DNA of 64,000 nt from Desulfolinea sp964487745 (GCA_964487745.1 CAZASG010000013.1:17500-81499), one strand, 5' to 3'; shown: positions 8,603-17,706, counted from the stretch's first letter. Notes: generated by a model not told the origin, from the letters alone. Program-made: numbers and translations.

Positions 8603-9331
8603 ATGCTTGTAACTCGTTCAAAGTCCATCGTCGAGCAAGTGAATGAAATTCTTCGAGAAAGAATCGATGATGCGACTTATAAACCGGGCGCACGCTTACC
8701 CTCAGAAAGTGAATTGGCAGAAGAATTTGGGGTTAGTCGAGCTACCGTACGCACGGTTTTGGCAAAATTATCTGTAGAAGGGCTGATTTTGCGCCGCCAG
8801 GGCGATGGCACCTATGTCAACGAGCGAATACAGGATGTGAACACACATCTTGGAGGTTTATGGGATTTTTCCCGTCTCATTGAAACAAGCGGTTATGCCG
8901 CATCTATCGAAGCCTTATCGTTAGAACTAACAGAAGCAACCGAAGAAGAAGCACGCGCTTTGGCAATTGTCACCGGCGAAAAACTTCTATCCATGCAACG
9001 TTTGTTTTTTGCCGATCAGACTCCCGTCATTTTAGCCCACAATCTAATCCCGCAGAAATTTCTTTCGACTCCTATCGAAGAAATTGACGGGAATTTGCAT
9101 ATTCGTGGTATTTTGAAGAAATATTGCGAAAAGGAAATTGCTTTTGCTGTCACCGAAATTTGCTCAGCGTCTGGAGATGATGCCGTAAAGACCCTCCATT
9201 TAGAAAATAATACCCATCTTCTAAATTTGAGAATGTCTTTTTACAGCAAAGATAATCATCCCCTCGCGCTGGGAAATAGTTATTTCGATGACAGCAAATT
9301 ACGCCTGCGCCTGGTACAAGCGTGGAACTAG
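8603..9331 (+). CDS. GntR family transcriptional regulator with UTRA ligand domain
   Basis: A 242-residue HutC-type regulator. The N-terminal winged helix (residues about 8-75) contains PGARLPSESELAEEFGVSRATVRTVLAKL and GLILRRQGDGTYV. The remainder is a chorismate-lyase-like UTRA domain that binds small effectors. It is transcribed divergently from the molybdenum hydroxylase and lies 110 bases upstream of a complete BMP nucleoside importer. It is thus placed to sense a nucleoside, purine base or catabolite and control both, though the effector is not deducible from sequence. No clear Shine-Dalgarno precedes the start (TTTAAAGGTCTTTA). Confidence 0.88.
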   Translation: MLVTRSKSIVEQVNEILRERIDDATYKPGARLPSESELAEEFGVSRATVRTVLAKLSVEGLILRRQGDGTYVNERIQDVNTHLGGLWDFSRLIETSGYAASIEALSLELTEATEEEARALAIVTGEKLLSMQRLFFADQTPVILAHNLIPQKFLSTPIEEIDGNLHIRGILKKYCEKEIAFAVTEICSASGDDAVKTLHLENNTHLLNLRMSFYSKDNHPLALGNSYFDDSKLRLRLVQAWN

Positions 9332-9376
9332 CATCAAAACGCCATATAGTTTAAACTTGGGCAGGTACGTTGATAG

Positions 9377-9395
9377 AAGACGGAAAGATTGTCTT
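9377..9395. promoter_or_regulatory. Candidate operator upstream of nucleoside importer operon
   Basis: Inverted repeat AAGAC-N9-GTCTT in the 109-base gap between the GntR gene and the importer. The AGAC/GTCT halves resemble the GTCAGAC motifs at 8423 and 8567, so the same regulator might act here. Weak evidence. Confidence 0.25.
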
Positions 9396-9440
9396 TTTGT
9401 AGGATAGAAGAACGATATTCGGAGGAGGAGCCATCTGACT

Positions 9441-10577
9441 ATGCGATCTCGACTGAACTCTTTACTCGATGCGCTTTTACCAGTTTTCGCAACCTTGGCA
9501 GCACTTGGGGTGGGAACGATCTTGTTGCTCATCCTGCGCGTCAATCCGCTAGAGGCTTACGGTGCTCTCTGGGAAGGCGCATTCGGTAGCACAAACGCCA
9601 TTGCTGAAACACTGGTCAAAGCCACACCGCTCTTGCTCGTTGGCTTGGGCATCTGTATTGCCTTTCGCGCGAACGTGATTAACATCGGCGGCGAAGGCCA
9701 AATGATCATTGGCGGCATCCTTGCCACACAAGTTGGGCTAACCTTTACTGATCTACCCGGGTGGCTGGTCATTATCATGGCCATTTTCGCAGGGTTTCTC
9801 GGTGGCGCTATTTGGGGTGGCATTCCCGGTTTTCTGAAAGCCTATTTCCGTGTCAATGAAATTCTCAGCACGGTAATGATGAATGCCATCGCCGTCCAGA
9901 TAATGAACTACCTTCTGCGCGGACCGATGATCGACCCCGCGCAATTGGAAAAAGCCTCCAAAATTCCCCAAACAGCTCGCTTGCTGGATGCCTTCCGGTT
10001 GCCACGCCTCGTCCCAACCCGTTTACACATCGGTTTCCTGATCGCCCTGATTTTGGCAATCCTTGTATATCTCCTTCTCTGGCGGACAACTTTAGGATAT
10101 CGCATCCGCGCAGTGGGACAAAACCCGCACGCATCCCGTTATGGCGGCATCCAGGTTCGTCGACGTATCGTGACAGCCCTGCTTCTAAGTGGTGCCTTTG
10201 CCGGATTAGCTGGCGCCATCCAGGTTTACGGCGTTAACTATCGCATGATCACAGATGGCTCTGCATCCGGCTTCACGGGTGCTGCCGGCTTCAATGGCAT
10301 CGTGGCAGCTCTCTTCGGTCAACTCCATCCCATCGGTACAATTCCTGCTTCAGTCTTCTTCGGCGCTTTGCTCGTCGGCGCAAATAAGATGCAGCGTGCT
10401 GTTCAAATCCCATCCGCTCTAATTACCGTGATCAATGGCTTAGTGGTTGTCTTCGTTGTCGCCAGTGCGAAATGGCGAAAAGACCTGCAAAAACAACGCA
10501 TTGCAGAAGCCCGACAGGAAGAAAAAAATCCACCGCTTGATCTCCTACTAGAAGACAAGAAGGAGGATGAATCATGA
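9441..10577 (+). CDS. BMP-type nucleoside ABC importer, permease subunit A
   Basis: A 378-residue inner-membrane permease (YufP-like), paralogous to the partial gene at 1-909. It preserves the full N terminus lacking there: a first helix, then the ALWEGAFGSTNAIAETLVKATPLLL region leading into NIGGEGQMIIGG. About nine helices are followed by a charged cytoplasmic tail of about 35 residues. GGAGGAGGAG at 9421-9430 is an unusually strong ribosome-binding site and fixes the ATG at 9441. It overlaps the next permease by four bases (ATGA). The operon order is permease, permease, lipoprotein, ATPase. Confidence 0.9.
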   Translation: MRSRLNSLLDALLPVFATLAALGVGTILLLILRVNPLEAYGALWEGAFGSTNAIAETLVKATPLLLVGLGICIAFRANVINIGGEGQMIIGGILATQVGLTFTDLPGWLVIIMAIFAGFLGGAIWGGIPGFLKAYFRVNEILSTVMMNAIAVQIMNYLLRGPMIDPAQLEKASKIPQTARLLDAFRLPRLVPTRLHIGFLIALILAILVYLLLWRTTLGYRIRAVGQNPHASRYGGIQVRRRIVTALLLSGAFAGLAGAIQVYGVNYRMITDGSASGFTGAAGFNGIVAALFGQLHPIGTIPASVFFGALLVGANKMQRAVQIPSALITVINGLVVVFVVASAKWRKDLQKQRIAEARQEEKNPPLDLLLEDKKEDES

Positions 10578-11506
10578 CCGAGCTACTTTCTGCGGAAGTC
10601 ATTATTGCCATCCTGACATCGGGCATCCGCCTGGCTACTCCCTATTTATATGCTGCTATCGGCGAGACTTTTAGTCAACGCAGTGGTGTGCTCAACCTCG
10701 GTGTGGAAGGGCAGATGCTACTTGGCGCATTTGTTTCCTTTTACGCTGTCTTTAGAACCGAAAACCTCTGGCTGGGGCTTTTGGTCGCCATGCTCGTTGG
10801 CGCTCTAATGGGACTGGCGATGGCTTTTGTCACCGTCAATCTGCACGCAGCACAAGGTATTAGCGGGATCGGTTTTTATCTCTTTGGTTTGGGCATGAGT
10901 GAACTGCTCTTCAAAATGCTGCTCGGCACCGTCGAGACTGTCAGTGGCTTCGCTGTTGTGCCTGTTCCCTTGCTAAGCAATATCCCTGTTATCGGCGATA
11001 TTTTCTTCAAACAAAATATCCTCGTTTATTTTGCCTTTTTGCTTGTCCCTCTGGCTTGGTTCATTTTAAACAAGACCACGCTGGGTTTGAAAATCCGCTC
11101 AGTGGGCGAAAATCCCGAAGCCGCTGACACAGTCGGTGTTAGCGTGGCACGCGTCCGCTATTTCACCATTATTTTAGGCGGAACCCTCTCCGGGGTCGCG
11201 GGCGCATCGATGTCCATCGCCCTTCTCAATGTTTTCCAGCAGAACATGACGAGTGGTCTTGGCTTCATTGCCGTTGCTCTTGTCTACTTCGGCGCATGGA
11301 AACCCTGGGGCGTCTTGGGCGGTGCACTGCTTTTTAGTATGGTTCAGGCCATTCAGTTGCGCATGCAAATCATCGACAGTATCACCATCTCCCCCGATCT
11401 TGCTGTTATGTTGCCCTATATCCTGACCATTATCGTTCTGGTTGCCAGTGTTTCACGGGTACGTTCCCCTTCGGCGCTGACAAAACCGTTTGATCGTGGC
11501 GATTAA
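10574..11506 (+). CDS. BMP-type nucleoside ABC importer, permease subunit B
   Basis: A 310-residue YufQ-like permease with about nine helices and the motif NLGVEGQMLLGAF. It pairs with the product of 9441-10577, with which it shares an ATGA overlap. The RBS (AAGGAGGATGA) lies inside the end of the upstream gene. It is 78 bases upstream of the binding lipoprotein. It is clearly a paralogue of 910-1875 rather than a recent copy, since the two differ throughout. Confidence 0.9.
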   Translation: MTELLSAEVIIAILTSGIRLATPYLYAAIGETFSQRSGVLNLGVEGQMLLGAFVSFYAVFRTENLWLGLLVAMLVGALMGLAMAFVTVNLHAAQGISGIGFYLFGLGMSELLFKMLLGTVETVSGFAVVPVPLLSNIPVIGDIFFKQNILVYFAFLLVPLAWFILNKTTLGLKIRSVGENPEAADTVGVSVARVRYFTIILGGTLSGVAGASMSIALLNVFQQNMTSGLGFIAVALVYFGAWKPWGVLGGALLFSMVQAIQLRMQIIDSITISPDLAVMLPYILTIIVLVASVSRVRSPSALTKPFDRGD

Positions 11507-11583
11507 TTTAGTAAAATCCACCAACCAATTATGGTGGTTTACTCAAAATTCATTTCATTCAACCATTAGATAAGGAGAAGAAA

Positions 11584-12630
11584 ATGAAAAAGAATTTGCT
11601 TGTTGTTTTGGTGTTAGCGTTCGCTTTGGTCTTGAGCGCTTGTGGCAGTGCCCCTGCTGCTGAAGCACCTGCGGAAGAAGCTCCCGCAGAAGAAATGCCT
11701 GCTGAAGAAATGGCAGACCCCTTCAGAGTTGCGATCATTATGCCCAGCTCCATCACCGACCTGGCTTTCAGCCAGAGCATGTTCGATGCTCTTCTGGCTG
11801 TTCAGGAAGAAATGGGCGGCGAAGAAGCTATGGAAATCGCATACTCTGAAGGTATGTTCGTTGTAGATGATGCCGCAGCAGCCATCCGCGACTATGCTTC
11901 CGAAGGCTACGATCTCGTGATCGCTCACGGTTCGCAGTACGGCTCCTCCCTTCAGGAAATCGCTCCTGACTTCCCCACCACGGCTTTCGCTCATGGCACC
12001 ACCCTTGAAACTTTTGTAGACGAAGGCATCAACAATATCTTCGCTTATGAAGCTGATGCCCATGAAGGTGGTTTCGTGAATGGCGTAATGGCTGCTAACC
12101 TGACCGAATCCGGTGTTATCGGCGTTGTAGGCCCCATCGAAGCCGGTGATGCTGCACTTTATGTTATCGGTTTTGAAGCCGGTGTTGCTTCCGTCAACCC
12201 TGATGCAACCGTCAACATTAACTGGATCGGCTCCTTCTCGGATGTCGCCCTCGCTGCTGAAGCTGCCAACACGCACGTTTCCGCTGGCGCAGACGTAATG
12301 ACCGGTACCGCCCAGATGGTTGTTGGTGCAATTGGTGTTGCTGAAGAAAATGGCGCACTCTGGTTCGGCACTCAGGCCAGCCAGGCCTCCATTGCTGAAG
12401 GCACCGTTGTTGCCAGCCAGATCTATGACTGGACCGTTGTTCTTGATGAGATTATCGCTAATATTGACAATGGCGTATATGGTGGCGAAGCTTACACCAT
12501 CACCCTCGCCAATGGCGGTCTCTTGATGGACTACAACGCTGGCTACGATCTTGCCGACGATGTTAAAGCCGCCGGTGATGCAGCAGCCGCTGGCATCATT
12601 GATGGCTCCATCGAAATCCCTGTAGAGTAA
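11584..12630 (+). CDS. BMP family nucleoside-binding lipoprotein
   Basis: Extracytoplasmic substrate-binding protein of the Bmp family (PnrA/BmpA type, 348 residues), anchored by lipid at C20 of the lipobox LSAC. An Ala/Pro/Glu-rich linker of about 25 residues (repeated PAEEAPAEEMPAEEM) tethers the periplasmic-binding fold, which starts at FRVAIIMPSSITDLAFSQS. Family members bind purine and pyrimidine nucleosides. AAGGAG immediately precedes the start. Two consecutive inverted repeats lie between it and the ATPase gene (12644-12716), as is common where the binding protein must be made in excess. Confidence 0.92.
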   Translation: MKKNLLVVLVLAFALVLSACGSAPAAEAPAEEAPAEEMPAEEMADPFRVAIIMPSSITDLAFSQSMFDALLAVQEEMGGEEAMEIAYSEGMFVVDDAAAAIRDYASEGYDLVIAHGSQYGSSLQEIAPDFPTTAFAHGTTLETFVDEGINNIFAYEADAHEGGFVNGVMAANLTESGVIGVVGPIEAGDAALYVIGFEAGVASVNPDATVNINWIGSFSDVALAAEAANTHVSAGADVMTGTAQMVVGAIGVAEENGALWFGTQASQASIAEGTVVASQIYDWTVVLDEIIANIDNGVYGGEAYTITLANGGLLMDYNAGYDLADDVKAAGDAAAAGIIDGSIEIPVE

Positions 12631-12643
12631 TCTAGTTTTTCGA

Positions 12644-12671
12644 GTGTAGGCAGGCTTCTGCCTGCCTACAC
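12644..12671. repeat. Perfect intercistronic hairpin
   Basis: GTGTAGGCAGGC (12644-12655) and its exact complement (12660-12671) enclose the four-base loop TTCT. It has no T run of its own and lies between the lipoprotein and ATPase genes. It may protect the lipoprotein mRNA 3' end or attenuate read-through. Confidence 0.6.
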
Positions 12672-12716
12672 TTCTTTCAAAAAAGCATGAACTTTTTCGC
12701 GTTTTTTTGAAAGAAG
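12671..12716 (+). terminator. Second intercistronic inverted repeat, possible attenuator
   Basis: CTTCTTTCAAAAAA (12671-12684) pairs with 12703-12716 around an 18-base loop, directly following the first hairpin and sharing its last base. The long T run lies inside the right arm. It could reduce transcription into the downstream ATPase gene. Confidence 0.45.
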
Positions 12717-12746
12717 AAGAGAAGAAATCAATCAAAGGACAAAGTG

Positions 12747-14297
12747 ATGAGCGATAACAAACTCCCCTCTGGCCATACCCGCATCGACAACCTGGAAATG
12801 CGCAATATCACCAAGCGCTTTCCTGGCGTACTCGCTAATGCTAACGTTGATTTTGACGTTAAAGCAGGTGAAGTTCACGCACTTTTGGGTGAAAACGGTG
12901 CAGGCAAAAGCACGCTAATGAAGGTTCTTTATGGTTTATACGGGCAAGATGAAGGTGAGATTTACCTAAACGGGAAATCCATCAGCATTAGCTCCCCCAC
13001 CGATGCTATTAATCATGGCATCGGTATGATCCACCAACACTTCATGCTCGTTGAAACCCTCACTGTTGCCGAAAACGTCGCCTTGGGGATGCCCTCCACG
13101 CGCGGGTTTATGACCGATCTCGACCGTGTCTCTGAGCGTATCCTTGAGTTGGGTAAGATCTACGGTCTCGAAATTGACCCCAGCGCCTATATCTGGCAGC
13201 TTTCTGTTGGGCAACAGCAGCGTGTGGAGATCATCAAAGCACTTTATCGCGGAGCAGCTCTGCTCATTCTTGATGAGCCGACTGCCGTATTAACTCCCCA
13301 GGAAGTGAAGGAATTCTTCGTTATCATGCGCCAAATGGTTGCGGATGGGCATGGATTGATCTTCATCTCACATAAACTTCACGAGATCATGGATATTTGT
13401 GATCGCGTCACTGTCTTACGTGATGGACACAAGATCGGGACCAAGATCATCGCCGATATCACCAAATCTGAACTCGCAAACTGGATGGTCGGGCGTGAAG
13501 TCAGTATGACCCGTGAACTCGAAGAGATCCCGCTGGGGCCAGCACGTCTGCAACTCAAGGATGTAACCTGCAAAAGTGACCGCGGAACGCCCGCGCTACG
13601 TAACGTCTCACTGGATGTCTATTCGGGCGAGATTTTAGGGGTAGCAGGTATTTCTGGTAACGGTCAGCGAGAGTTAGCGGAAGCAATTACCGGTTTGCGC
13701 GAGGTCACGGGCGGCACCGTGCTTCTCGAGGGGCAGGATGTCACCAACTTCCGTCCAGGCATTCTTACAGATCGTATGCTTTCCTATATCCCTGAAGAGC
13801 GTATGAAAGACGGCATGATCAAGGATTTCACCATCTCCGAGAACATGATCTTGCGCGAGCATCATAAAAGCCCCTTTGCTGAAAAAGGTTTTCTGATGCT
13901 CAAAACCATTGCTAAACACAGCGACAATCTGATCGATCGCTTCCGCGTAAAAACCCCTTCCCGCGAGACCAAAGCAGGCAGCCTTTCCGGCGGAAATATC
14001 CAGAAAGTGGTTTTAGCACGAGAGATCTCTCGCCAACCACGTGTGCTGGTCGCCGCCCAACCTACACGCGGGCTGGATGTTGGCGCAACTGAATATGTTC
14101 ACGCACAGCTCATTGAGCAACGTCGAAACGGCACAGCGATTATGATGATCTCGGAAGACCTTGATGAAGTGATGGCGGTCTCAGATCGTATCGCCGTCAT
14201 CTGCGAAGGTGAGATCATGGGCATCGTTCCTCGTGACGAAGCCACCCCCGAAAAACTCGGTTTGATGATGGCAGGTGTTGTCCCCGAAGAAGCCTAG
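12747..14297 (+). CDS. BMP-type nucleoside ABC importer, double ATP-binding subunit
   Basis: A 516-residue fused ATPase (YufO/RbsA-like) energising the importer. The first nucleotide-binding domain has Walker A GENGAGKST near residue 49, signature LSVGQQQR and Walker B LLILDEPT. The second has the degenerate Walker A GISGNGQ and signature LSGGNIQK typical of this subfamily. A GTG lies three bases upstream in frame, but AAAGGA at 12734-12739 is seven bases before ATG 12747, making that the better start. It is the last gene of the operon; a terminator follows at 14317-14391. Confidence 0.93.
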   Translation: MSDNKLPSGHTRIDNLEMRNITKRFPGVLANANVDFDVKAGEVHALLGENGAGKSTLMKVLYGLYGQDEGEIYLNGKSISISSPTDAINHGIGMIHQHFMLVETLTVAENVALGMPSTRGFMTDLDRVSERILELGKIYGLEIDPSAYIWQLSVGQQQRVEIIKALYRGAALLILDEPTAVLTPQEVKEFFVIMRQMVADGHGLIFISHKLHEIMDICDRVTVLRDGHKIGTKIIADITKSELANWMVGREVSMTRELEEIPLGPARLQLKDVTCKSDRGTPALRNVSLDVYSGEILGVAGISGNGQRELAEAITGLREVTGGTVLLEGQDVTNFRPGILTDRMLSYIPEERMKDGMIKDFTISENMILREHHKSPFAEKGFLMLKTIAKHSDNLIDRFRVKTPSRETKAGSLSGGNIQKVVLAREISRQPRVLVAAQPTRGLDVGATEYVHAQLIEQRRNGTAIMMISEDLDEVMAVSDRIAVICEGEIMGIVPRDEATPEKLGLMMAGVVPEEA

Positions 14298-14316
14298 ATC
14301 ATATTACAAGAAAAGC

Positions 14317-14391
14317 AAAACTCGGTTTTTTGGAGTAAACTTGGTGAGCGTCCCTCCTAGATGCAATCAAGCACTCTGAAAGCCGAGTTTT
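14317..14391 (+). terminator. Intrinsic terminator of nucleoside importer operon
   Basis: AAAACTCGG (14317-14325) pairs with CCGAGTTTT (14383-14391), extended by several T-A and wobble pairs, around a long internal segment. A T run (TTTTTTGTTT) follows. Confidence 0.6.
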
Positions 14392-14498
14392 TTGTTTCGC
14401 TAAATTAAACACAACCATAAAACCTTCTGAACAACTTCTGAATACTTTTTCTCTATATTTTGGATATAGAAAAAATCAGCAGACAGACAGGAAAACTA

Positions 14499-15437
14499 AT
14501 GACCAAAAAAATCACTCACTCAGTTGTTGCCCCGATCTATAACGAAATAGAAATCGTCGATGAATTTTGCAAACGTGTAGCGGATGTGATGGGCTCCACA
14601 GGCGAGACATGGGAACTTGTTCTCGTCGATGACGGCTCAACCGACGGCTCAACCGAACGCATATTGGAACTTGCTTCCGCTAATAAAAACATCCGCCCGG
14701 TGATCTTCGCTCGGAACTTCGGGCACCAGATCGCGATCACCGCTGGCTGGGATTACGCTCGTGGAGAAACTGTCACCATCATCGACGCTGATCTGCAAGA
14801 TCCTCCCGAAGTTATTCTCGACCTGATTGAAAAATGGAAAGAGGGTTACGAAGTGGTCTATGCCGTGCGTGCGGAACGTGAAGGAGAAAGCTGGTTCAAA
14901 CTCGCAACAGCTTCTCTTTTCTACCGTCTGATCTATAGCATCACCGACGTGGAAATCCCTCTTGATACAGGTGATTTCCGTCTGATGGATCGCAAGGTGG
15001 TCAATGTACTAAAAACCATGTCAGAACGCCATCGCTTCCCACGCGGAATGTCTGCCTGGGTTGGTTTCAGACAGATTGGTGTGGAGTATAAACGCGCAGC
15101 CCGCTTTGCTGGCGAAACTAAATACCCCTTTAGAAAGATGTTCAAGCTCGCTCTAAACGCGATCACGAGCTTCTCCTATTTCCCTTTGCAAGTTGCCAGT
15201 TATTTCGGATTCGCATCCGCAGGGCTCGCGATCGTTGCCATTCCCGTAGTCGCGGTCATGCGTATGACAGGCTCACATTTCTTCGAGGGGCAAGCCACCA
15301 CACTGATCTCGGTGCTTTTCCTCGGTGGAGTACAACTGATCTCGCTGGGCATTCTGGGCGAATATATTGGCCGCCTCTACGATGAAGCCAAGGGACGTCC
15401 GCTTTATATCGTCAGCCGTGCCCCAGAAGAAGAGTAA
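14499..15437 (+). CDS. Family 2 glycosyltransferase (DPM1/GtrB-like, two C-terminal membrane helices)
   Basis: A 312-residue processive-type glycosyltransferase that probably loads a sugar onto polyprenyl phosphate at the cytoplasmic face of the membrane. Nucleotide-sugar motifs VLVDDGSTDGS and the DxD-type DADLQDPPE are clear. DFRLMDRKVV and a basic RHRFPRG stretch follow, as in GtrB/DPM1 relatives. Two hydrophobic helices after residue 220 anchor it. An in-frame ATG 39 bases upstream exists, but AGGA at 14489-14492 lies six bases before ATG 14499, and homologous proteins start near TKKITHSVVAPIYNE. It stands alone between two terminator-like hairpins. Confidence 0.88.
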   Translation: MTKKITHSVVAPIYNEIEIVDEFCKRVADVMGSTGETWELVLVDDGSTDGSTERILELASANKNIRPVIFARNFGHQIAITAGWDYARGETVTIIDADLQDPPEVILDLIEKWKEGYEVVYAVRAEREGESWFKLATASLFYRLIYSITDVEIPLDTGDFRLMDRKVVNVLKTMSERHRFPRGMSAWVGFRQIGVEYKRAARFAGETKYPFRKMFKLALNAITSFSYFPLQVASYFGFASAGLAIVAIPVVAVMRMTGSHFFEGQATTLISVLFLGGVQLISLGILGEYIGRLYDEAKGRPLYIVSRAPEEE

Positions 15438-15481
15438 ACCGCCAGGAAAACTTTCTAAAACTTCATCAGCATAACCCTAAA

Positions 15482-15506
15482 TCAAGCCGCCTCTTTGGCG
15501 GCTTGA
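15482..15506. terminator. Hairpin after glycosyltransferase
   Basis: TCAAGCCGCC (15482-15491) and GGCGGCTTGA (15497-15506) form a perfect 10-bp stem with loop TCTTT. No T run follows, so it is either a weak terminator or an mRNA-protecting stem. Confidence 0.5.
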
Positions 15507-15563
15507 GCACTTGTTCAAGTTCTTTATAAAGTCGTAGAAAAACTAGTATTTTAGAGGTATGAA

Positions 15564-16250
15564 ATGAAAAGAAAAACTATCGTCCTTCTTGCTATTTTGT
15601 CGTTATTATCAGGAACCATCGCCTGTTCTTATATCGCAAACGTCACTTCCCCACTGGAAGAAGCAACACCAGCGCCGAACACAACACCGGAAACTCTTTT
15701 TGAAGAAAAAGAGTTCACAGAAACAGGTTGTTTTTACGATAGTTCAACAGATGAGATTCAATATTTTGTTGAAGAGGGCGCTTTCCACATTGATGTCCTT
15801 GTCCCAGAATGGTATGCGCTCTCCCCCTGTCTAGGTAAAGATGATTTTACTGATTTCATCCTCGAAGTAGACGCCACACAAGTAGCCGGTCCCGATCACA
15901 ATCTTTATGGCATTATGCTGCGTTATAACGATAGCGCACGTGAATATTACTACTTCGCTATCTCAGGCGATGGAAATTACACATTGGTATTCGATAACCT
16001 CGATGCACAGGAGCCAACGACAAAACTCATCCACTGGACACCCTCTTCTGCGATAAAAACGGGAGCCAGTACCAATCACATCAAAATCGTAGCAGTTGGA
16101 AACACTTTCGAACTATATGTCAATGACCAGCTTCTCGATACTATTCACGATGAACGTATTTCCAGTGGCACGGTCGGCTTTGTGGTAGCTACATCTGAAG
16201 AAGGTGGCGCTCATATAAAATTTGACAACATCATGGTCACTGCACCATAA
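15564..16250 (+). CDS. Lipoprotein with a concanavalin/LamG-like domain
   Basis: A 228-residue exported protein, lipidated at C21 (LSGTIAC). A Thr/Pro/Ala-rich linker (residues 28-42) precedes a beta-rich domain whose pattern, FILEVDATQV...GIMLRYNDSAREYYYFAISGDGNYTLV...NHIKIVAVGN...FELYVNDQLL...SGTVGFVVAT...IKFDNI, is that of the jelly-roll laminin-G/DUF1080 superfamily, often used for glycan or ligand binding outside the cell. It has two cysteines that could form a disulfide. No partner gene is evident; a terminator ends it 30 bases downstream. Confidence 0.75.
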   Translation: MKRKTIVLLAILSLLSGTIACSYIANVTSPLEEATPAPNTTPETLFEEKEFTETGCFYDSSTDEIQYFVEEGAFHIDVLVPEWYALSPCLGKDDFTDFILEVDATQVAGPDHNLYGIMLRYNDSAREYYYFAISGDGNYTLVFDNLDAQEPTTKLIHWTPSSAIKTGASTNHIKIVAVGNTFELYVNDQLLDTIHDERISSGTVGFVVATSEEGGAHIKFDNIMVTAP

Positions 16251-16280
16251 TATGTAGCTTCGTCATACAACTTGGAATTC

Positions 16281-16322
16281 AAAAGGCAGTTTTTGATGCT
16301 CTCATCAGAAACTGCCTTTTTT
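16281..16322 (+). terminator. Intrinsic terminator
   Basis: AAAAGGCAGTTT (16281-16292) pairs with 16309-16320, with an inner TGATG/CATCA stem, and ends in a T run. The next gene's Shine-Dalgarno AGGAG starts directly after it, so termination and start of the MATE gene are packed into 50 bases. Confidence 0.75.
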
Positions 16323-16330
16323 AGGAGAAC

Positions 16331-17698
16331 ATGAACCTTTCATTCTTTCGTGATACGGATTTCATCCGCAAAATGCTCAGCTTGGCAATTCCAGTTGCCT
16401 TCCAACAATTTATCACTGCCGGGCTAAATATGGTCGACGTGCTCATGGTTGGTCAGCTGGGCGAGGCCTCTATTGCCGCCCTTGGCTTGGCAAACCAGAT
16501 ATTCTTTTTGTATATCCTCTTTCTTTTTGGTGTCACTAGCGGAATGGCGATCTTCACCGCCCAATTCTGGGGAAAAGGAGATGAAGAAAGTATTCATAAA
16601 GTAACGGGCATCAGCTTGAGCGTTGCCTTACTCGTTGGCGTACTTTTTACTTCAGCGGCTACATTGATCCCGGAAACAATCTTGCGGTTTTACACAGAAG
16701 ATCAAGAGGTCATCGCACTCTCAAGCGGATATCTAAGGATTGTCGGGATATCCTATCTCTTCACCGCCATTGTGACATCCTACTACGCAGTTTTACGCAG
16801 CATCACGCGCGTAAAACTGACCGTCGTTGTCAGCGTAGTTGCCTTGATTCTGAAATCCATTCTCAGTTATATGCTGATCTTTGGGGTCGGCGGCCTGCCC
16901 GCCCTCGGCGTGCGCGGCGCCGCAATCGCGACTGCATTCGGCTGGGTTCTGCAATTTATCTTGATCCTGATTTTGGTCTATACCCTTAAAACACCCCTAG
17001 CAGTGAATCCGCTAAACTTCTTCCGATTCAAACGCGCTTTCCTTTTCCGGGTTTTAGGAACAGCCATGCCCGCAGCAGTCAACGAAGTCTTCTGGTCAGT
17101 AGGGATCACGGTTTATAACGCTGTCTATGCTCGTATTAGCACAGGCGCAATAGCAGCCGTCCAGATCAATGCGACGATCGAAGAAATTTCTTTCGTTCTC
17201 CTCATCGGCTTGGGTAATGCCTGTGCGATCATGATCGGGAATGAGATCGGGGCAGGGAAAAAAGAACGTGCCTTTGAATATAGCCGTCGTTTCCTGATCA
17301 TCGTAGTATTTCTCGCTCTGATCTCTGGGGTGATCGTTTTGCTTATCCGTGAACCTATAGTCGGACTATATAAAATATCCCCAGAAGTAGCAGAAAGTGC
17401 AAAAAGGCTAATGACGATTTTTTCCTTTACAGTCTGGTTGCGTTCGATCAATTTTGTCTTATTCATCGGTGCCCTCCGCGCAGGTGGGGATACGCGCTTT
17501 GCCATGTATATGGAGATCTTTTCCATTTGGTTGATCGGTGTTCCGGCAGCATTGATCGGCGGTTTTGTACTCCGCCTCCCTGTGGAGGGTGTTTATCTCA
17601 TGGTACTTAGTGAAGAGCTTGTAAAGGTCATCATTATCTTTCGACGTTATCTCTCCCGCAAATGGGTCCACGATCTCGTCAGCGTCCCAGCTCATTAG
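16331..17698 (+). CDS. MATE family multidrug/sodium exporter
   Basis: A 455-residue exporter with twelve predicted membrane helices in two pseudo-symmetrical halves. Typical MATE segments are visible: IPVAFQQFITAGLNMVDVLMVGQLG in helix 1-2, then IAALGLANQI, and in the second half AMPAAVNEVFWSVGITVYNAVYARI followed by VQINATIEE. The family couples inward Na+ or H+ flow to export of cationic drugs or metabolites; the substrate is unknown here. AGGAG at 16323-16327 sets the start. A palindromic terminator follows at 17707-17739. Confidence 0.9.
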   Translation: MNLSFFRDTDFIRKMLSLAIPVAFQQFITAGLNMVDVLMVGQLGEASIAALGLANQIFFLYILFLFGVTSGMAIFTAQFWGKGDEESIHKVTGISLSVALLVGVLFTSAATLIPETILRFYTEDQEVIALSSGYLRIVGISYLFTAIVTSYYAVLRSITRVKLTVVVSVVALILKSILSYMLIFGVGGLPALGVRGAAIATAFGWVLQFILILILVYTLKTPLAVNPLNFFRFKRAFLFRVLGTAMPAAVNEVFWSVGITVYNAVYARISTGAIAAVQINATIEEISFVLLIGLGNACAIMIGNEIGAGKKERAFEYSRRFLIIVVFLALISGVIVLLIREPIVGLYKISPEVAESAKRLMTIFSFTVWLRSINFVLFIGALRAGGDTRFAMYMEIFSIWLIGVPAALIGGFVLRLPVEGVYLMVLSEELVKVIIIFRRYLSRKWVHDLVSVPAH

Positions 17699-17706
17699 GC
17701 AGATAA

